Shown piece after piece: positions 25,957 through 38,586 of a stretch of 64,000 bases of DNA (the stretch's first letter is position 1; every line of letters starts with the position of its first letter). Position numbers and translations under genes: made by a program. Source of the stretch: Phoebastria nigripes. Its lineage: Eukaryota > Chordata > Aves > Procellariiformes > Diomedeidae. The DNA is taken from positions 456,304 to 520,303 of the forward strand of contig JAYKAV010003059.1 in NCBI GenBank assembly GCA_035582835.1. The letters run 5' to 3'. The notes under the pieces are model-generated. The model saw only the letters and a program-made list of their open reading frames with translations, did not search any database and was not told the origin of the DNA.

Positions 25957-27589
25957 CTGTGATAAAAGGGAGAAGGCATAATTACTTTACGCTTGATTCC
26001 AAATATAATGGGATTTACTGTACATGCTAAAAGTGCAAAACTAACTAAAGTAAGCTGTCATATAGAAAATCAGAATTGTAACCGTTACTCAGATCCTGTG
26101 CTGTTTTGACATAAAATGTTTTTAGAACTTCATTGCAGTACAACATTTCAAACTTTCTCTTACTAGGTACAGAAATTGCTACTTGTTCCACAGTACCCAA
26201 GAATAACAAAGACAATTCAACTAATCATTATTTGTATTTTGCAGCCAAAAAATCCATCAGATGTCATAACATCATGGTATCAAGGACATTCAAATCATCA
26301 CTAAAATTTTTTTGCTTGAACTAGCTCTTTGAATTTTATTACATAACAAAACATCAATTTATTAATTACCCATTTATTGTCATATTAAAATGATCAAAGA
26401 TGCAGAGGAAAAATGATGAGAGGCAATACAATGCCTTGTGGGCCAACACAGGAATAAAAACGCTGGGACAAATCATGAAGTACTGGTAACCACATGATCT
26501 TTTCTTTCATGGGATATGCTATTTAGACAACTGTGTGCTTTCGAAAACCCAAACCCAATAAATACATAGTAGCTTCAGTTTAATCACATCCCTAATTTTA
26601 AGTCTGTAAACAACCCACTTGGATTATTCCTGGATGAATCACTGAAGTGGAGAGAATGTTATCAGAGACATTTCTAAAGAAAAGAGAAAACAAATTTTAA
26701 TAAAAGCATAGATTTTAAAGGAGTGTGTCTTAGGCCTCCCTTTTTTTTTTTTTGTTAATAGCATGAAAGTGAATGAGAATATGAATTTAGAACAAATGCA
26801 AACTCAGTAAGATATGAAGATTTTAGAATTAAGATACAGAAATCCACAGTTATGGCACTTGCACATGCTCAAGAAATACTAAAAGTCAAGTTGACATAAA
26901 GCAAGTAGTAAAAAAATGCATATGTATGTGCTATTACCTTTTTTATCCCTGTGTGACTGTGTGTAGACATACATATATAAATAACCATGAAAAAAATAAG
27001 AACGTGGTAGAGATGCAAGTAAATCTAGGCACAGCTAGAAAAAGCTCTGTAAGTATTCTTCCTTGTTACTCAGTAAGGACTATAATGCACATGGAGGCGA
27101 CAGCAGGCTGATTAATTAACAGGAATGAAGGTTAAGAGGGAAAATTCAGGGAGCTCAGTGGTTCAAGCTGGGGAGGGCAAGGGAACATAAATAATCACCA
27201 AAGAATTCTGGAAGAATTAACATGTGGAACCACAGAGCCTGAAACACGGATTTTTACTACATCTGTCAAGTCACAATGATACCTGAAGATTGAAAAAACC
27301 AACCACAGTCCCTAAAATTTTTTTAGGTCAGAATGGAGGGGAAAAAAAAAAAGTATCTGATAACTGCCAGCAAAACTCTGCTGCCAGTAATGTATATAAG
27401 AGAGTAGCACAGCAATATCAATCAGGAGTGCCGATTTAATTTCAAAGACTAGAGTCCGAGAAAAAGGGATTGATTTAACATCAAAAAGCACACATCATAT
27501 ACATAAAGATAGCAAGACATTTGTTTATAAGCTGCATATTCAATTGGAAATGGTGAAGATATGTAAACGTCAGCTGGGAAATTATGAGG

Positions 27590-27740
27590 CAGTATGATGA
27601 TGCCTGGAAAAAGCAAATACCATCCTCAGAGACGTCAGGTGAGGTATTTCCAAAAGCAAGGGACAAATATTAATTGACTTGTATAAGACACCAGTGGGGC
27701 CTCATCTGGAATATGGCACACATTTCCAATTATTTGTGTT
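27590..27740 (+). mobile_element. possible older CR1/L3-like LINE remnant
   Basis: Just left of the CR1 3' end, the plus strand reads ILIDLYKTPVGPHLEYGTHF at about 27669-27728. This resembles the LYKTLVRPHLEYxxQFW motif of CR1/L3-type reverse transcriptases. Frameshifts lie upstream (about 27600-27665). If real, it is an old decayed element of opposite orientation next to the younger CR1 insertion. The motif is short, so this is tentative. Confidence 0.35.
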
Positions 27741-28640
27741 CATAGAATCATAGAATCATTAAGGTTGGAAAAGACCTCTAAGATCATCAAGTCCAACCGT
27801 CAACCCAACACCACCAAGCCCCACTAAACCATGTCCCNAAGCGCCTCATCTACATGTCTTTTAAATACCTCCAGGGATGGTGACTCCACCACTTCCCTGG
27901 GCAGCCTGGTCCAATACTTAACCACTCTTTCAGTAAAGAAATTTTTCCTAATGTCCAATCTAAACCTCCCCTGGCGCAACTTGAGGCCATTTCCTCTCGT
28001 CCTATCGCTAGTTGCTTGGCAGAAGAGACCGACACCCACCTCGCTGCAACCTCCTTTCAGGTAGTTGTAGAGGACGATAAGGTCTCCCCTGAGCCTCCTC
28101 TTCTCCAGGCTAAACAGTCCCAGTTCCCTCAGCCGCTCCTCATAAGACTTGTTCTCCAGACCCTTCACCAGCTTCGTTGCCCTCCTGTGGACACGCTCCA
28201 GCACCTCAATGTCCTTCTTGTAGTGAGGGGCCCAAAACTGAACACAGTAGTCGAGGTGCGGCCTCACCAGCGCCGAGTACAGGGGCACGATCACCTCCCT
28301 ACTCCTGCTGGCCACACTGTTTCTGATACAGGCCAGGATGCCGTTGGCCTTCCTGGGCACACTGCCGGCTCATATTCAGCCGGCTGTCAACCAGCACCCC
28401 CAGGTCCTTTTCCGCCAGGCAGCTTTCTAGCCACTCTTCCCCAAGCCTGTAGCATTGCATGGGGTTGTTGTGGCCAAAGTGCAGGACCCGGCACTTGGCC
28501 TTGTTGAACCTCATACAGTTGGCCTCAGCCCATCGATCCAGCCTGTCCAGGTCCCTCTGCAGAGCCTTCCTACCCTCAAGCAGATCGACACTCCTGCCCA
28601 ACTTGGTGTTGTCTGCAAACTTACTGAGGGAGCACTCAAG
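27741..28640 (-). mobile_element. CR1 LINE, 5'-truncated 3' fragment
   Basis: A non-LTR retrotransposon fragment of about 900 bp on the minus strand. The 3' end at 27741 carries the CR1 terminal octamer repeat (ATTCTATGATTCTATG), preceded by the typical AAGGTCTTTTCC-type 3' UTR. Inside are the C-terminal part of the ORF2 reverse transcriptase and the downstream region, including the frame at 28360-27824 with [20 protein letters not shown] and [16 protein letters not shown]. The 5' break at about 28640 lies within the RT, just before the catalytic box, which reads F-A-D-N where F-A-D-D is expected. A frameshift at about 28350-28358 separates the two coding pieces, so the copy is dead. Good frame preservation suggests a fairly young insertion. 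The subfamily is abundant in birds. Confidence 0.95.
27824..28638 (-). pseudogene. CR1 ORF2 (reverse transcriptase C-terminal part), broken
   Basis: Remains of the CR1 polyprotein. The upstream piece (28638 to about 28358) starts at the RT catalytic box and contains [17 protein letters not shown] and [15 protein letters not shown]. After a frameshift, the downstream piece (28360-27824) carries [18 protein letters not shown] through FKRHVDEAL. The second catalytic Asp is Asn (codon AAC at 28610-28608). If the ancestral codons were GAC GAC, this is a CpG-to-CpA change. The N-terminal endonuclease and most of the RT are absent. Open frames on the plus strand across this region are shadows. Confidence 0.9.
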
Positions 28641-28650
28641 TTCAAACTGT

Positions 28651-28680
28651 GGGATCTGTGGGTTCTTTCTGGGATCTGTG
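28651..28680. repeat. 10-bp direct repeat next to the CR1 5' break
   Basis: GGGATCTGTG occurs at 28651-28660 and at 28671-28680, just beyond the 5' truncation of the CR1 copy. No matching copy is seen at the 3' end, so it is not a target-site duplication of the whole element. It may reflect a local duplication at integration. Confidence 0.6.
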
Positions 28681-31600
28681 CAGAGTTGAGGACCAAATGA
28701 AGGAAAACAAAAGGAACATGAGACACCTCAGGAGAGAAACAGTTAATAGAGGAAAAGATCTATAGAAACTATGGGTCAAAACTCAGTTGCTCTATGAATA
28801 AAGTGTAAGGTTAGAAACCTGAACAGAAAAAGAGAGGGAGGTTCGAGGACAGCATTGGTGCTCATGACAGCTGCTTTTAAAAGCTTGATTTGTTAATAAG
28901 ATGGAGACAGTAACCAGCATTGCTCCAATGGGAGGAGGGTGGGGTTGATGACCCAGAAAACATCTTTCTTGGTTCTGTGTTGCTAACTCTACAGTGGTGC
29001 TGTGCACAACAACAGCAATATGAACTATTATATTATTGTGTTTGTAGCTATATTTCAAAGTCACACTATATTTATTCTTTTTACTCTTAGTGTCACTATA
29101 GAGTTTTAGATTTCTTCAAAACTTCTCAGTGTTGAATTATTTTAACCGTTAATGCCTGTGGACAAACACTCAAAATTACAACACCACAGAAATGTTCCTG
29201 CCCTTCAATTATGGATATACCCAAGGAATTCCCCCGTGTTAACTATGAACACATAAACAGCAACTTCCATCATCTGCTATCTTTCATACTACATTGTGGA
29301 GTCATTCACACTCACATACTTCTTTACTAAACCTCCACAGCCTCCACTGGTGATAAAACATTTGATTTTATTTAAAATATTGCAATACTTGGCATATTTC
29401 CTATAGCATAAGGTCTTGGAATTATATCATTACAAAAGGATCTGTATCATTTCTGACAAAAGGTTGCAGCCTTTCACGGTTGCACAGGTACTTCTACATA
29501 CAGCAGTGTTTATTTCTGCATATTTTTAAATCTCAGTCCTTAAAATACCATGAAATTTTTTAGGAGTCTGATTCAATATATTTGAATACTTGGTTTGGTC
29601 TTGTGCTTCCTATTGCCTATCAACACCTAAGTTATCTTTTCTTGTCAATACTGTTGAGTAACACGTGTGCAACAAAAGTCTTGTAAAGCTATCTTACTGT
29701 TTAGGATATTTATTTCTTTTAGATTACATCTCACAACAAAACTTTTTTTTTAATATGCAAGTCTCCCTAATAAGACTCTCACAAAATTGGATCAAAACGG
29801 AAGTAGTGGGCATTTTAAAAGAGGCTGAGCAAGGTGATGAATTCTATTCCCACTAAGATTAATGAGCTGGAAGAACAAGCTAAAGAGCACAATAAAGGAA
29901 TTTCATAAGTGGCACTACAATACAAAAAACCGTAAAACTATCAGTAAGGCTAGAGGAAAGTAATATAGAGAGATTGAAAATAAAGACTGAAAATAAAGGC
30001 AGATCAAAACTTGAAAAAAAAAACCAAAACAGATTTCATATATATTGTTTAAAAAAAAAAAAAAGTAGGTACTTCAATATTTCCACCCACTCAATAGGTG
30101 GTGGAAACATTGAAACTTATCTTGAGGAAAAGATGGCAAAATAAAATGATCAAAACAATTATTATGCCATAAAGAAGTAATAACTCCTCTTCAGGCTCTG
30201 GTATAACCTAACATCGTATATTTGCCTTTTAGGAACTTCATGGTAACCTCTTCAGCGAACTATGAAGAATTTGGAAAGGCACAGGAATGACCGCTGGACT
30301 CAGGAGTATGAGTAGCCAGAAAGAACATATCACCTAACAATTAAAGCAGGCTGGTAAGCATGTTGAAAAGATTATTCCTCTTTAATTTTGCTCACGAATT
30401 TTTTCCTAGCTGTGTTGTAATACGTCAAGAAATCTACCAGAGCAAGAGACAGTATGTTTCAAGATGTCATGTGCACATTAAAAGTAAAAAGTCAAAAGTC
30501 ACAGTTTATGTGATTGCTTATACAAAATACAGCTCATGCTTTGGGACTGTCCAAACTGTAAGCTCTCTAGCTTGAAGCTTGCAAAAGACTTAGTTGACTT
30601 AGAATCTTTGATTTCTACATATCTAGCTTTATTTGTTCTAGGGGGTTTATTACTAATGCCTGATCTGGATAAGTTTAAAGAAAGATGGTAGCTCTGGGCG
30701 ATATTAGCTGCCAAAAATAATAGTTGTGAAAGCCTGGAAACAGGCTATAACACCAAAACTGAGTCATAGGCAGTGGGAATAAGTGAATTAGCTGCAACAA
30801 AAAAATTCCCCATATGTAGAATTAAATACGGTACTTTTACCTTAAAATATTTGAATAAAACCTAAGCTTTAATTCATATAATAGTTACCTCTCAGAAAAT
30901 GTGACAACTAGTGCTGCCTCTATAAAACTAAACACTAATGAAGTATATCTAACCACAAACTTCTTTGCTAAACAACAAGCATGCTTCTTCAACAGACACT
31001 TCTCCGTAGCTTTTTGTCTTCTTTCCTAGCTCTCAAAGAAAGTTTTAATTGCAATGATTTTATTCACCTGTAAAACGCAAACCAAACCATTACTGTACAG
31101 CCCCTATCACTTACGTGTGCATAAAACTATTATTTAACTGTGGGCTCAGATTTAACCAAGAATCTCCAAGTTCCGTTTCACAAGAAAACCACGTACTATG
31201 GCACAAACACTTATTTAGAAGGATGATTATGGTAATAGAGAGCAAAACAGCAGTTAAATGTTTTTTTTTCAGCAGCATTAACAACAGAGATCAGAAGCAG
31301 TAGTGAAAAGCTACATGAAAACAGCCTAAACTCTAAGTACTTATAACAACAACTGTTAATAAGATAAATACATTTAAAACAAAACAGAGAATTTGAAGGT
31401 TCCTCCTTTTTCTCTTTACTGCTGTGGACTACAGACATGGGAGATCTGAAAATTTGCGTGGCACTGTTCTGATGAAGAATGAAAATGGTGTATTAACAAA
31501 TTCTGATAGGAAGGAAAGCAGTTGCCTCCAAGTGACAGTTCCAGTCCTGAGCCCTGCGAGTACAGGACACAAAGAAACAACTCAGCTCAAATAGTTGCCT

Positions 31601-34600
31601 GGGAGCAGAAATCTTTTGAATTAGGAGAGTGTGGATTCCTGTTCTCTGTGAATCTCTCATTTCACTCTATTTTAAGAAAAAATCTTCCTATATATTACAC
31701 TAACATAGACATTACGAGAATCACCTCTGTGAACATACATCAAGTCTCTACAAATAGAGCTTGTCTCAATTTCAGCAGAGCTGAAACCTCTATCATATAC
31801 ATTTCCCCAAAAAAGAAAAAAACCCAAACAAGAAGAAACCTGAAAACACCCTTAAAAACCTGCATCCTTCAAGTCATTTCCGGCACGCTTGTTAACCTAT
31901 CAGCAAGACAGTATTAATAACCAACATGAAGTATTCCCACTAATGCACTACAATGTGATAGGTCATGTTTTTTCTTCTTCATCATATATCGTGTCACACA
32001 TTATCCGTACCAGAATCATTTAATTCCTATTTGGAAACTAGGGGTCGAGAAATGCTACAGAATCTGTTAACGCTATGTTACACATTAATATTTTCATCCA
32101 TGTGTTGTACATCCTATTGACCACATGGATACTCCTTATTCCCACTTAAAGTTATGTGAAATAACAAGACACAATGGGAGAGAAATGACTGTTGATCCAT
32201 ATGTGCTTTTTAAAGGCTTTCATGATCACAACATGCTTCTAGATTTTCCTGTGACCTGATGTTATCCTCCCAGCTTTAGACTACTTTGCTAATTTGGACT
32301 TGAAAAGCCTTGGGTGCACACCACTTATCACTAGGTATGTTTCTATAGCTGAGCTCTCTAGCTGAGCAGACGGCCAACACCAATGCACTTCCACGAGCTG
32401 TCACGTTACCATAAATGATTATACCTATTATTCACTATACATATTGTCATAATGCTAAGAGGTCTCAGACAAAGACATCATTGCCATTTAGGATAGAAAT
32501 AATTAAAATATCTCAATTTCTTAGCTAATCCCATCTTTTTCACAGACATCTTTTTTGTCTCTAGGAAAAAGCTACAGCCATCTGCCTACTGCTTTGAGGT
32601 TGCTGAATGAAGGGTATACAAAAGTATGATTGTATCATTACCTAAATACTGAAGCATATAATTTTTAAACTCAATATAAAAAAATTGATCTTTAATGATA
32701 CACATGCAGATCTCTTAGCTTGCAAAATACATCTTGTCCAGCTGAGAAAGAAAGAAAGATATTAACAGCTGGATTACAGAAGAATGTGCTTAATGTTAAT
32801 TTCAGCAATGCTTCCTTTTGATTCATGTTTTTGCTAGAAAATAAGCTTCTACAGAATAAATGTTCATTTCTTGAATCTCAGTCCCTCAGATGGTGGGCGC
32901 TTCCTCTTGGAAATGAAGTTATTCTTGTTCCAGAAACAACTACTGTACAAGAAAATGCACACAGAAGACAGGAAGCGTGTGTGTGTTTTATCTTCTCCGA
33001 GCAGGGCCACCTAAGTGAAGGAGAGGCAGAATACAATACAAACTAGTACTTTGTGTCAGACGCCAACCCATGCTGAGATTTTAACTCCAGCTTCCTGAGC
33101 ATGAATAAACTGATTGCTCTGTAATAAAGCTATTCTGTTATTAGGATATTTTACTGTTTTAGGGCCAACTGCCTTAAAAATACAATTCTCCCATTAGGTG
33201 AACAGAAGTCGCAGTAGTAGGAAATAAAAAGCTTTATCCAGATTTTTATTAGGAAAAAATTCTTGGCAATAACTATCAAGAACATTACTTTTGAATTTGA
33301 TTTTGAAGTATTTTTATATAAAAATACCAAAAAAACCCTGCAGAAAAATATATTATGTAGAAAATATGTTCAAAAGAAAATTAATATTAAATAGAATAAA
33401 ACCTCTGGAATATGCCTGTTTACATGACACACACAATCCAATCTGACCAGTGGAACATCATCTTGGACAACTGTAGGATACTTCAACATCCACATTCCTG
33501 TTTATCTTATGTGACTGACATTGTGAAATCGTGCTACAAACCAAACTGCCTGTTGGATAACATTTTTTTAGCCTTCCTCAGGGGTAAGATTGTATTATAT
33601 CAGTGTGGAAAACAGCCGCCCCTGGCACAGCTACAGACCACCAATTTTCCCTTTTCATGAAGATCCAAATAAGAAAAAAAAATTGTGGTGGTTTACAGTG
33701 AGGTAAAAATTTAGCCTACTATTAGTAGTATTAGGATTAGCAGTAGTACCAGGATTAAAAACATTCTAGCTGTACAAAGTATTTGCTGTCCCCCCAGCTC
33801 AATCTCCTCTGTATTTTTATTATGGTTTTCTGTACTTTGACACCATTTTGATGTGTTACGTACCCATATATTTTGGGCAGTAAAAGTTATTCCACTATGG
33901 TGCATTCTCAATTTTCAACACTCAGGAATAATCAGATACCACAACTGGAGAAGTTTTTCAAAATTATCCCATCTAATTTCTTCACAGAATTTGTTTTACT
34001 TCTCTTTGAATTTGGTTTAACAAATTTTGTCCTAAAGCTAGAACATTTAAATTATAAATACTCACTTAAAAATTGAATATGCAATATCTGCTTAATTTAA
34101 TTTTTTCCCCTATCCATACTAAGGTCTTTGGCTGAATAATGAAAATAACTACTATTTTGCTTTCTGAGTAATAACATACACCTCGGCTCTTTCAACTCCA
34201 TTTAACAAATTTATTTATGGTCCTATTAGCATATTTATTTCATTTTATTTAAATTTACATCTGTACTGCAGTTTATAAAATAAATATTAAATAGAGTTAT
34301 AATAAAGACATGTGAAAGAAAACTCCTGTCTTCTGAGAGAAATTGTTCTTTAAAAATACATAACTGCCTTTTAGCTGACTTTGGAAAAAAGCTTCTATAC
34401 ATCTTCAACTAATAGAAGCTATAAAAAACCCTTTGTAATATTGGAACCAGTTGAGAAACCACAAGTATTCAAATGCAGGAAATCATGATTTTATAACATT
34501 TTAATGTGATCTACTCTTGGGAAACAAAGTTAACCAAGCCCTATTTCTGTACAGGAAATATTCCACTGTACAGTTGTAATACATTGTGGTGAGGGGTACA

Positions 34601-37600
34601 GCTGCAAATTTTTCACCTGTAATGCCCCACTGGTATTGTGGCTTACTGAATTGCATCAAGACTGCCTTCCTGTCCGGAAAGCCCTCTAAGTACAAACAAG
34701 ACTCTAAGCCCAGGTTTTATTTTCCCTTGGTATCAGAATATGGTAATTTAAGAGCCCTGAGAAATGCTTTTTAACCTTTTAGAAGAAATATGTAGCATTC
34801 TTTTATTAGGAGCTATGTTCTTTGCCTTTTTAAAACAACATGTGACCAACTTATCTTATCAATTTATCAGGCTAGCAGGTTCAGAGCGAATGCAGGTGTG
34901 TATAGTAATGGAATCTGTCACAGATACTGGCTTTTTTCATTATGGAAAAATTACTCTGAACACACTTAACAGCTTTTGTTAAGAAAGCACAGAATAGCAC
35001 TATGCTATAATTGAGAAGATTTCTGCAGGACTTTTTAAACAGGAAAATGTATGTACTATTAAGTGTCAAACCCATTTTTTTCTGCTAACTGTCATTCATC
35101 TTGAGACTGAGTTTATGTGCAGATCACTTGCTCTTCTAATAGCAAAAGCAACAGTATTTCATTTAATTTATTAGGGTCTTAATTTATTGTTGCAAATATT
35201 GAGAAACAAAAGTATATAGATAGGAGATCTTACATTAGGGACTTACCTACTTCTTGCAATACTCCTTATTCTCTTTTTCTGATACAGGAACAATCTTCCA
35301 CATTTTATTTAAGGCTTTTCATTTTCTAAGCTTCACTATTTATTAATAATATAAGCATTATGCTGTTGAAATGTAGTCACCTCTGGGACTGAGGGTAGTA
35401 GTCTATTAATACATAAGGTACTGCGTAATTTTCGGTATATGGGCTATTTTGACCACATGTTCTCACCACAGTAAAGCCTGACTCCTACAAGAAGTGCCAC
35501 AAGATCAGCGTACAGCAGGAGGGACTTCGGTTTGCGAAGTTTCATAAATCAGAGTTACAAAATCTGAAAAGTACAGAACACGAGGAGAGTGTAAATCTGT
35601 CATTAAGATAATCTGATGGTTTCGTCAGTCCTCTGGCACCCGGTAGAATTTTCACTGGCTCAGTAACCCCAAAGGGTAAATTTCAGTGTGATGCACAGGC
35701 AAATTATGCACAACTTCCATTAACATTCCCAACAAGTTACGCTTAACTCCCTGCAGACTGCACAGAAACTGTAGGCCAAACGATACAGTCTCATCTCAAT
35801 GCAGTGAACACTAAGATCACACAGCAAAATAATTAAGATTATACACACAAAACACAGTAACAAAATAGTAAAGTCTGAGATAATCCTACTCTCAGGCAAG
35901 GAAGTTCACAAATAATGTTTAAAGCTGGAATTCCTAAAGAGAACGGGCTCTGTTTCAACATCTGCTTAAGACTCACTGTGTAACACTGCAACTCATTTAG
36001 TCCCTACTTCCTTCCTTGCAAGAAAATGAAGACAATACTTATCATTAACAATCAGAGTCTTAACCTTGGAAAACATGTGCAAACTCTGCCCAGCATCACA
36101 AACTTGCTCCCATCCAGATCATCTGAAGTGTAAGTGGCTCAAGCTACAAGCAAGCCTTCAACCCTCTTAAACAGACCAGTTGTTCACATGATAACCTGCA
36201 TCCATTTTTGTACACATGCATGGATGTAAACACTGCTTCTACTGATGGGAAAGCAGTTTCCTACACTAGAATAAAAGGCATTCATTACAGTTCTAGTTTA
36301 TGATCAGATATGCTCAATAATTATACTGTATTGTTTCATTTCAAGCTTGTTGCAACTCTTCACACAGTAGAGAGATCATAAAAACACCGTATACAGTCTA
36401 TGTGTATTAGTAGTATGACCAGTACAGTCATTTTGAATAACATCAAAAGGTAGAATTAACAAGAAATGTAAGTTTTAAAAAGCAGAATCCCAGACAAAGC
36501 ACCAAATTTCCCTTCTGAGAAATTCACAACAGCTAGACAAATTATTTCACCATCCATTTAAAAAGTCTGATTATTTGAAGACAGTACTTAACTGCATGGC
36601 AGTATATTCAAAAATTTGCAAACCGACAGGTTTATCGATAAGCACGGTTGAACTTTACAGCCTATTATCTAATAACACCATGAACTTAAATCACTAACCT
36701 GTCACACACAAATCATCTGGATTTCCAAAATAGTTGTTGCTTTGGGAATGTAAGAAATAAATCAAACATGAATAAAATTTGTGGTTTCCCAAAAAGCTCA
36801 TTTCCCAGACTCTCAAATGCCCAGCTGAACACTGTAGCCCCAACAGGGAATGAAAAGTAAAAAGGAAGCAGAGCCAGCCAAAAATGAGGTATTCTCTGTT
36901 AAAAGGAAAAATGAATGTCTTTGACATTGATCATAATTCTTTTCCTGTTGACTGTCATGTCAGATCTTTCCTGGAATAATGACTTACAGTAGGTCTAATG
37001 TCAGTCATTCTTAAGCTCATGCTTCCTTAAGCCACTGTTTAAACAACCACAAGGTGTTAGAAAAATGACTGTTTATTGGCTGACAGTGTTGAAAAAATCA
37101 GATTCCAGACTGCAGAGTTTGCCAATGCTTTATTTAAATTGCGTAAGCATGTAAGGCAATGCAACAGACAATTTTTTGAATCCTCACCTTTTGAAGTTGG
37201 AAATATTTTACGTACTTCTACAAGAGATTTCACCATCTCAGCAAATGCTCTGAGTGAATTTTACCAGAGTGGTTTTATTTACCTAGTCTTTCTTTATTAA
37301 ATCTCAGTTAAGCCCTTGCAACCTCAGAACTATACTCACTGCCCTAATTTTCTCCAGTAAACCTTGAGATCTGGTTAATTTATTCACCACTTTTCTAAAC
37401 CAGGAATAAGCACTCTGTTTATTAGGAAACTATATAAAGAAGAAAGGCCAAAAAAGGAGACCTCGGCACACATTCATCTTTTCATCAGCTGTTATAATGC
37501 CGACTACACTTGCATGCAATAGGAATCCTGGCAGGTACACAAGGGAAACATCCTCAAATGCAAAAACCTGTCAGGGTTATAGCTCAGCAGATATTTTATT

Positions 37601-38547
37601 TTAACTTCATATGGAGAAATGAACATATGCCATAGGTTATCTTCCTTTTGTCTTGTAAGCTTTAACGGCTTGTATCTCTCACTGGATGACAATCCAAGAG
37701 AAAGAATTTTAAGTCTGTGTTGGTGATGCAGCTTAAATAAATCAGAGAGCTCAGAATTTGGAGCATTACACATTATATGATCACTTTGATTAGACAAATC
37801 TGGTTTTCTCCACCTTTTAAATCCATGGCCACTTGTGTAAACACTCTTGTGACAATACATAGCTTTTTGTTTGAGATATAGGGCAGTGCCAGCAATATCC
37901 CTTATTGGAAAGATAACTCTACAATGGAATGGCAAACACTGAGCATCTCTGTAAAAAGTTCACTAGCTAAAATAGGCCTCCAGCTGTACAGGAAATCATT
38001 TGTATGTCCTGTTCACCTGCTTGCACAGAAAAGCAGAATACTTCCTTGATGGAATACAAATTGCTTTTCTTGAGCTCCTCCCAATCGTTGTTCTCTCCCC
38101 TGCCAACCAAACCTGTTAACCTTGTTCTTGGTAAAGATAAATGATATAAAAATGTGGCCCAGATGAAATCAGAAAAGTAAAACAACATAGGCTAATCAGA
38201 GGCAAAGACAAATGTAAATCTATGATTCTCAAGACTGCAGGAAGACACAGGAAGACTTTGGGAAACTAGAAGCATAGTGCAAGCACACTTTTAAGTCCCA
38301 CAGCACAGATATCCAGCAGCACTTTCTTTGAGCTTAAATGCCTAAATGTAGCTAACTCGTATTTTATCTGTACAATTTGAAAGTCACTACTGAATCACTA
38401 ACAGAATTTTTTTTCCTGCAACTCCCTCCTTCAAATTGTAAAAATACCACAGAAGTGAAGAATGCTTATGCTTTCTCAACTGCTGCAACCTGACAGATCC
38501 AAGGAACTGTACAAGCATGGCTGAATTTAGCATTACATGACAGCTCT

Positions 38548-38586
38548 GAAATACAGTTATTAGTTCAGATTAGAAATACAGTTATT
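38548..38586. repeat. 14-bp direct repeat pair
   Basis: GAAATACAGTTATT occurs at 38548-38561 and at 38573-38586, a 25-bp spacing, within the largest intron. Confidence 0.75.

Noticed and set aside
28016..28507. 163-codon plus-strand open frame
   Set aside because: Antisense shadow of the CR1 ORF2 fragment.
31522..31917. 131-codon plus-strand open frame
   Set aside because: Length within chance expectation; low-complexity Lys/Thr-rich end; no homology recognised.
37504..37935. 143-codon minus-strand open frame
   Set aside because: No recognisable domain and no flanking splice signals. At the stop-codon frequency of this AT-rich sequence, a handful of 130-codon frames are expected by chance in 64 kb.
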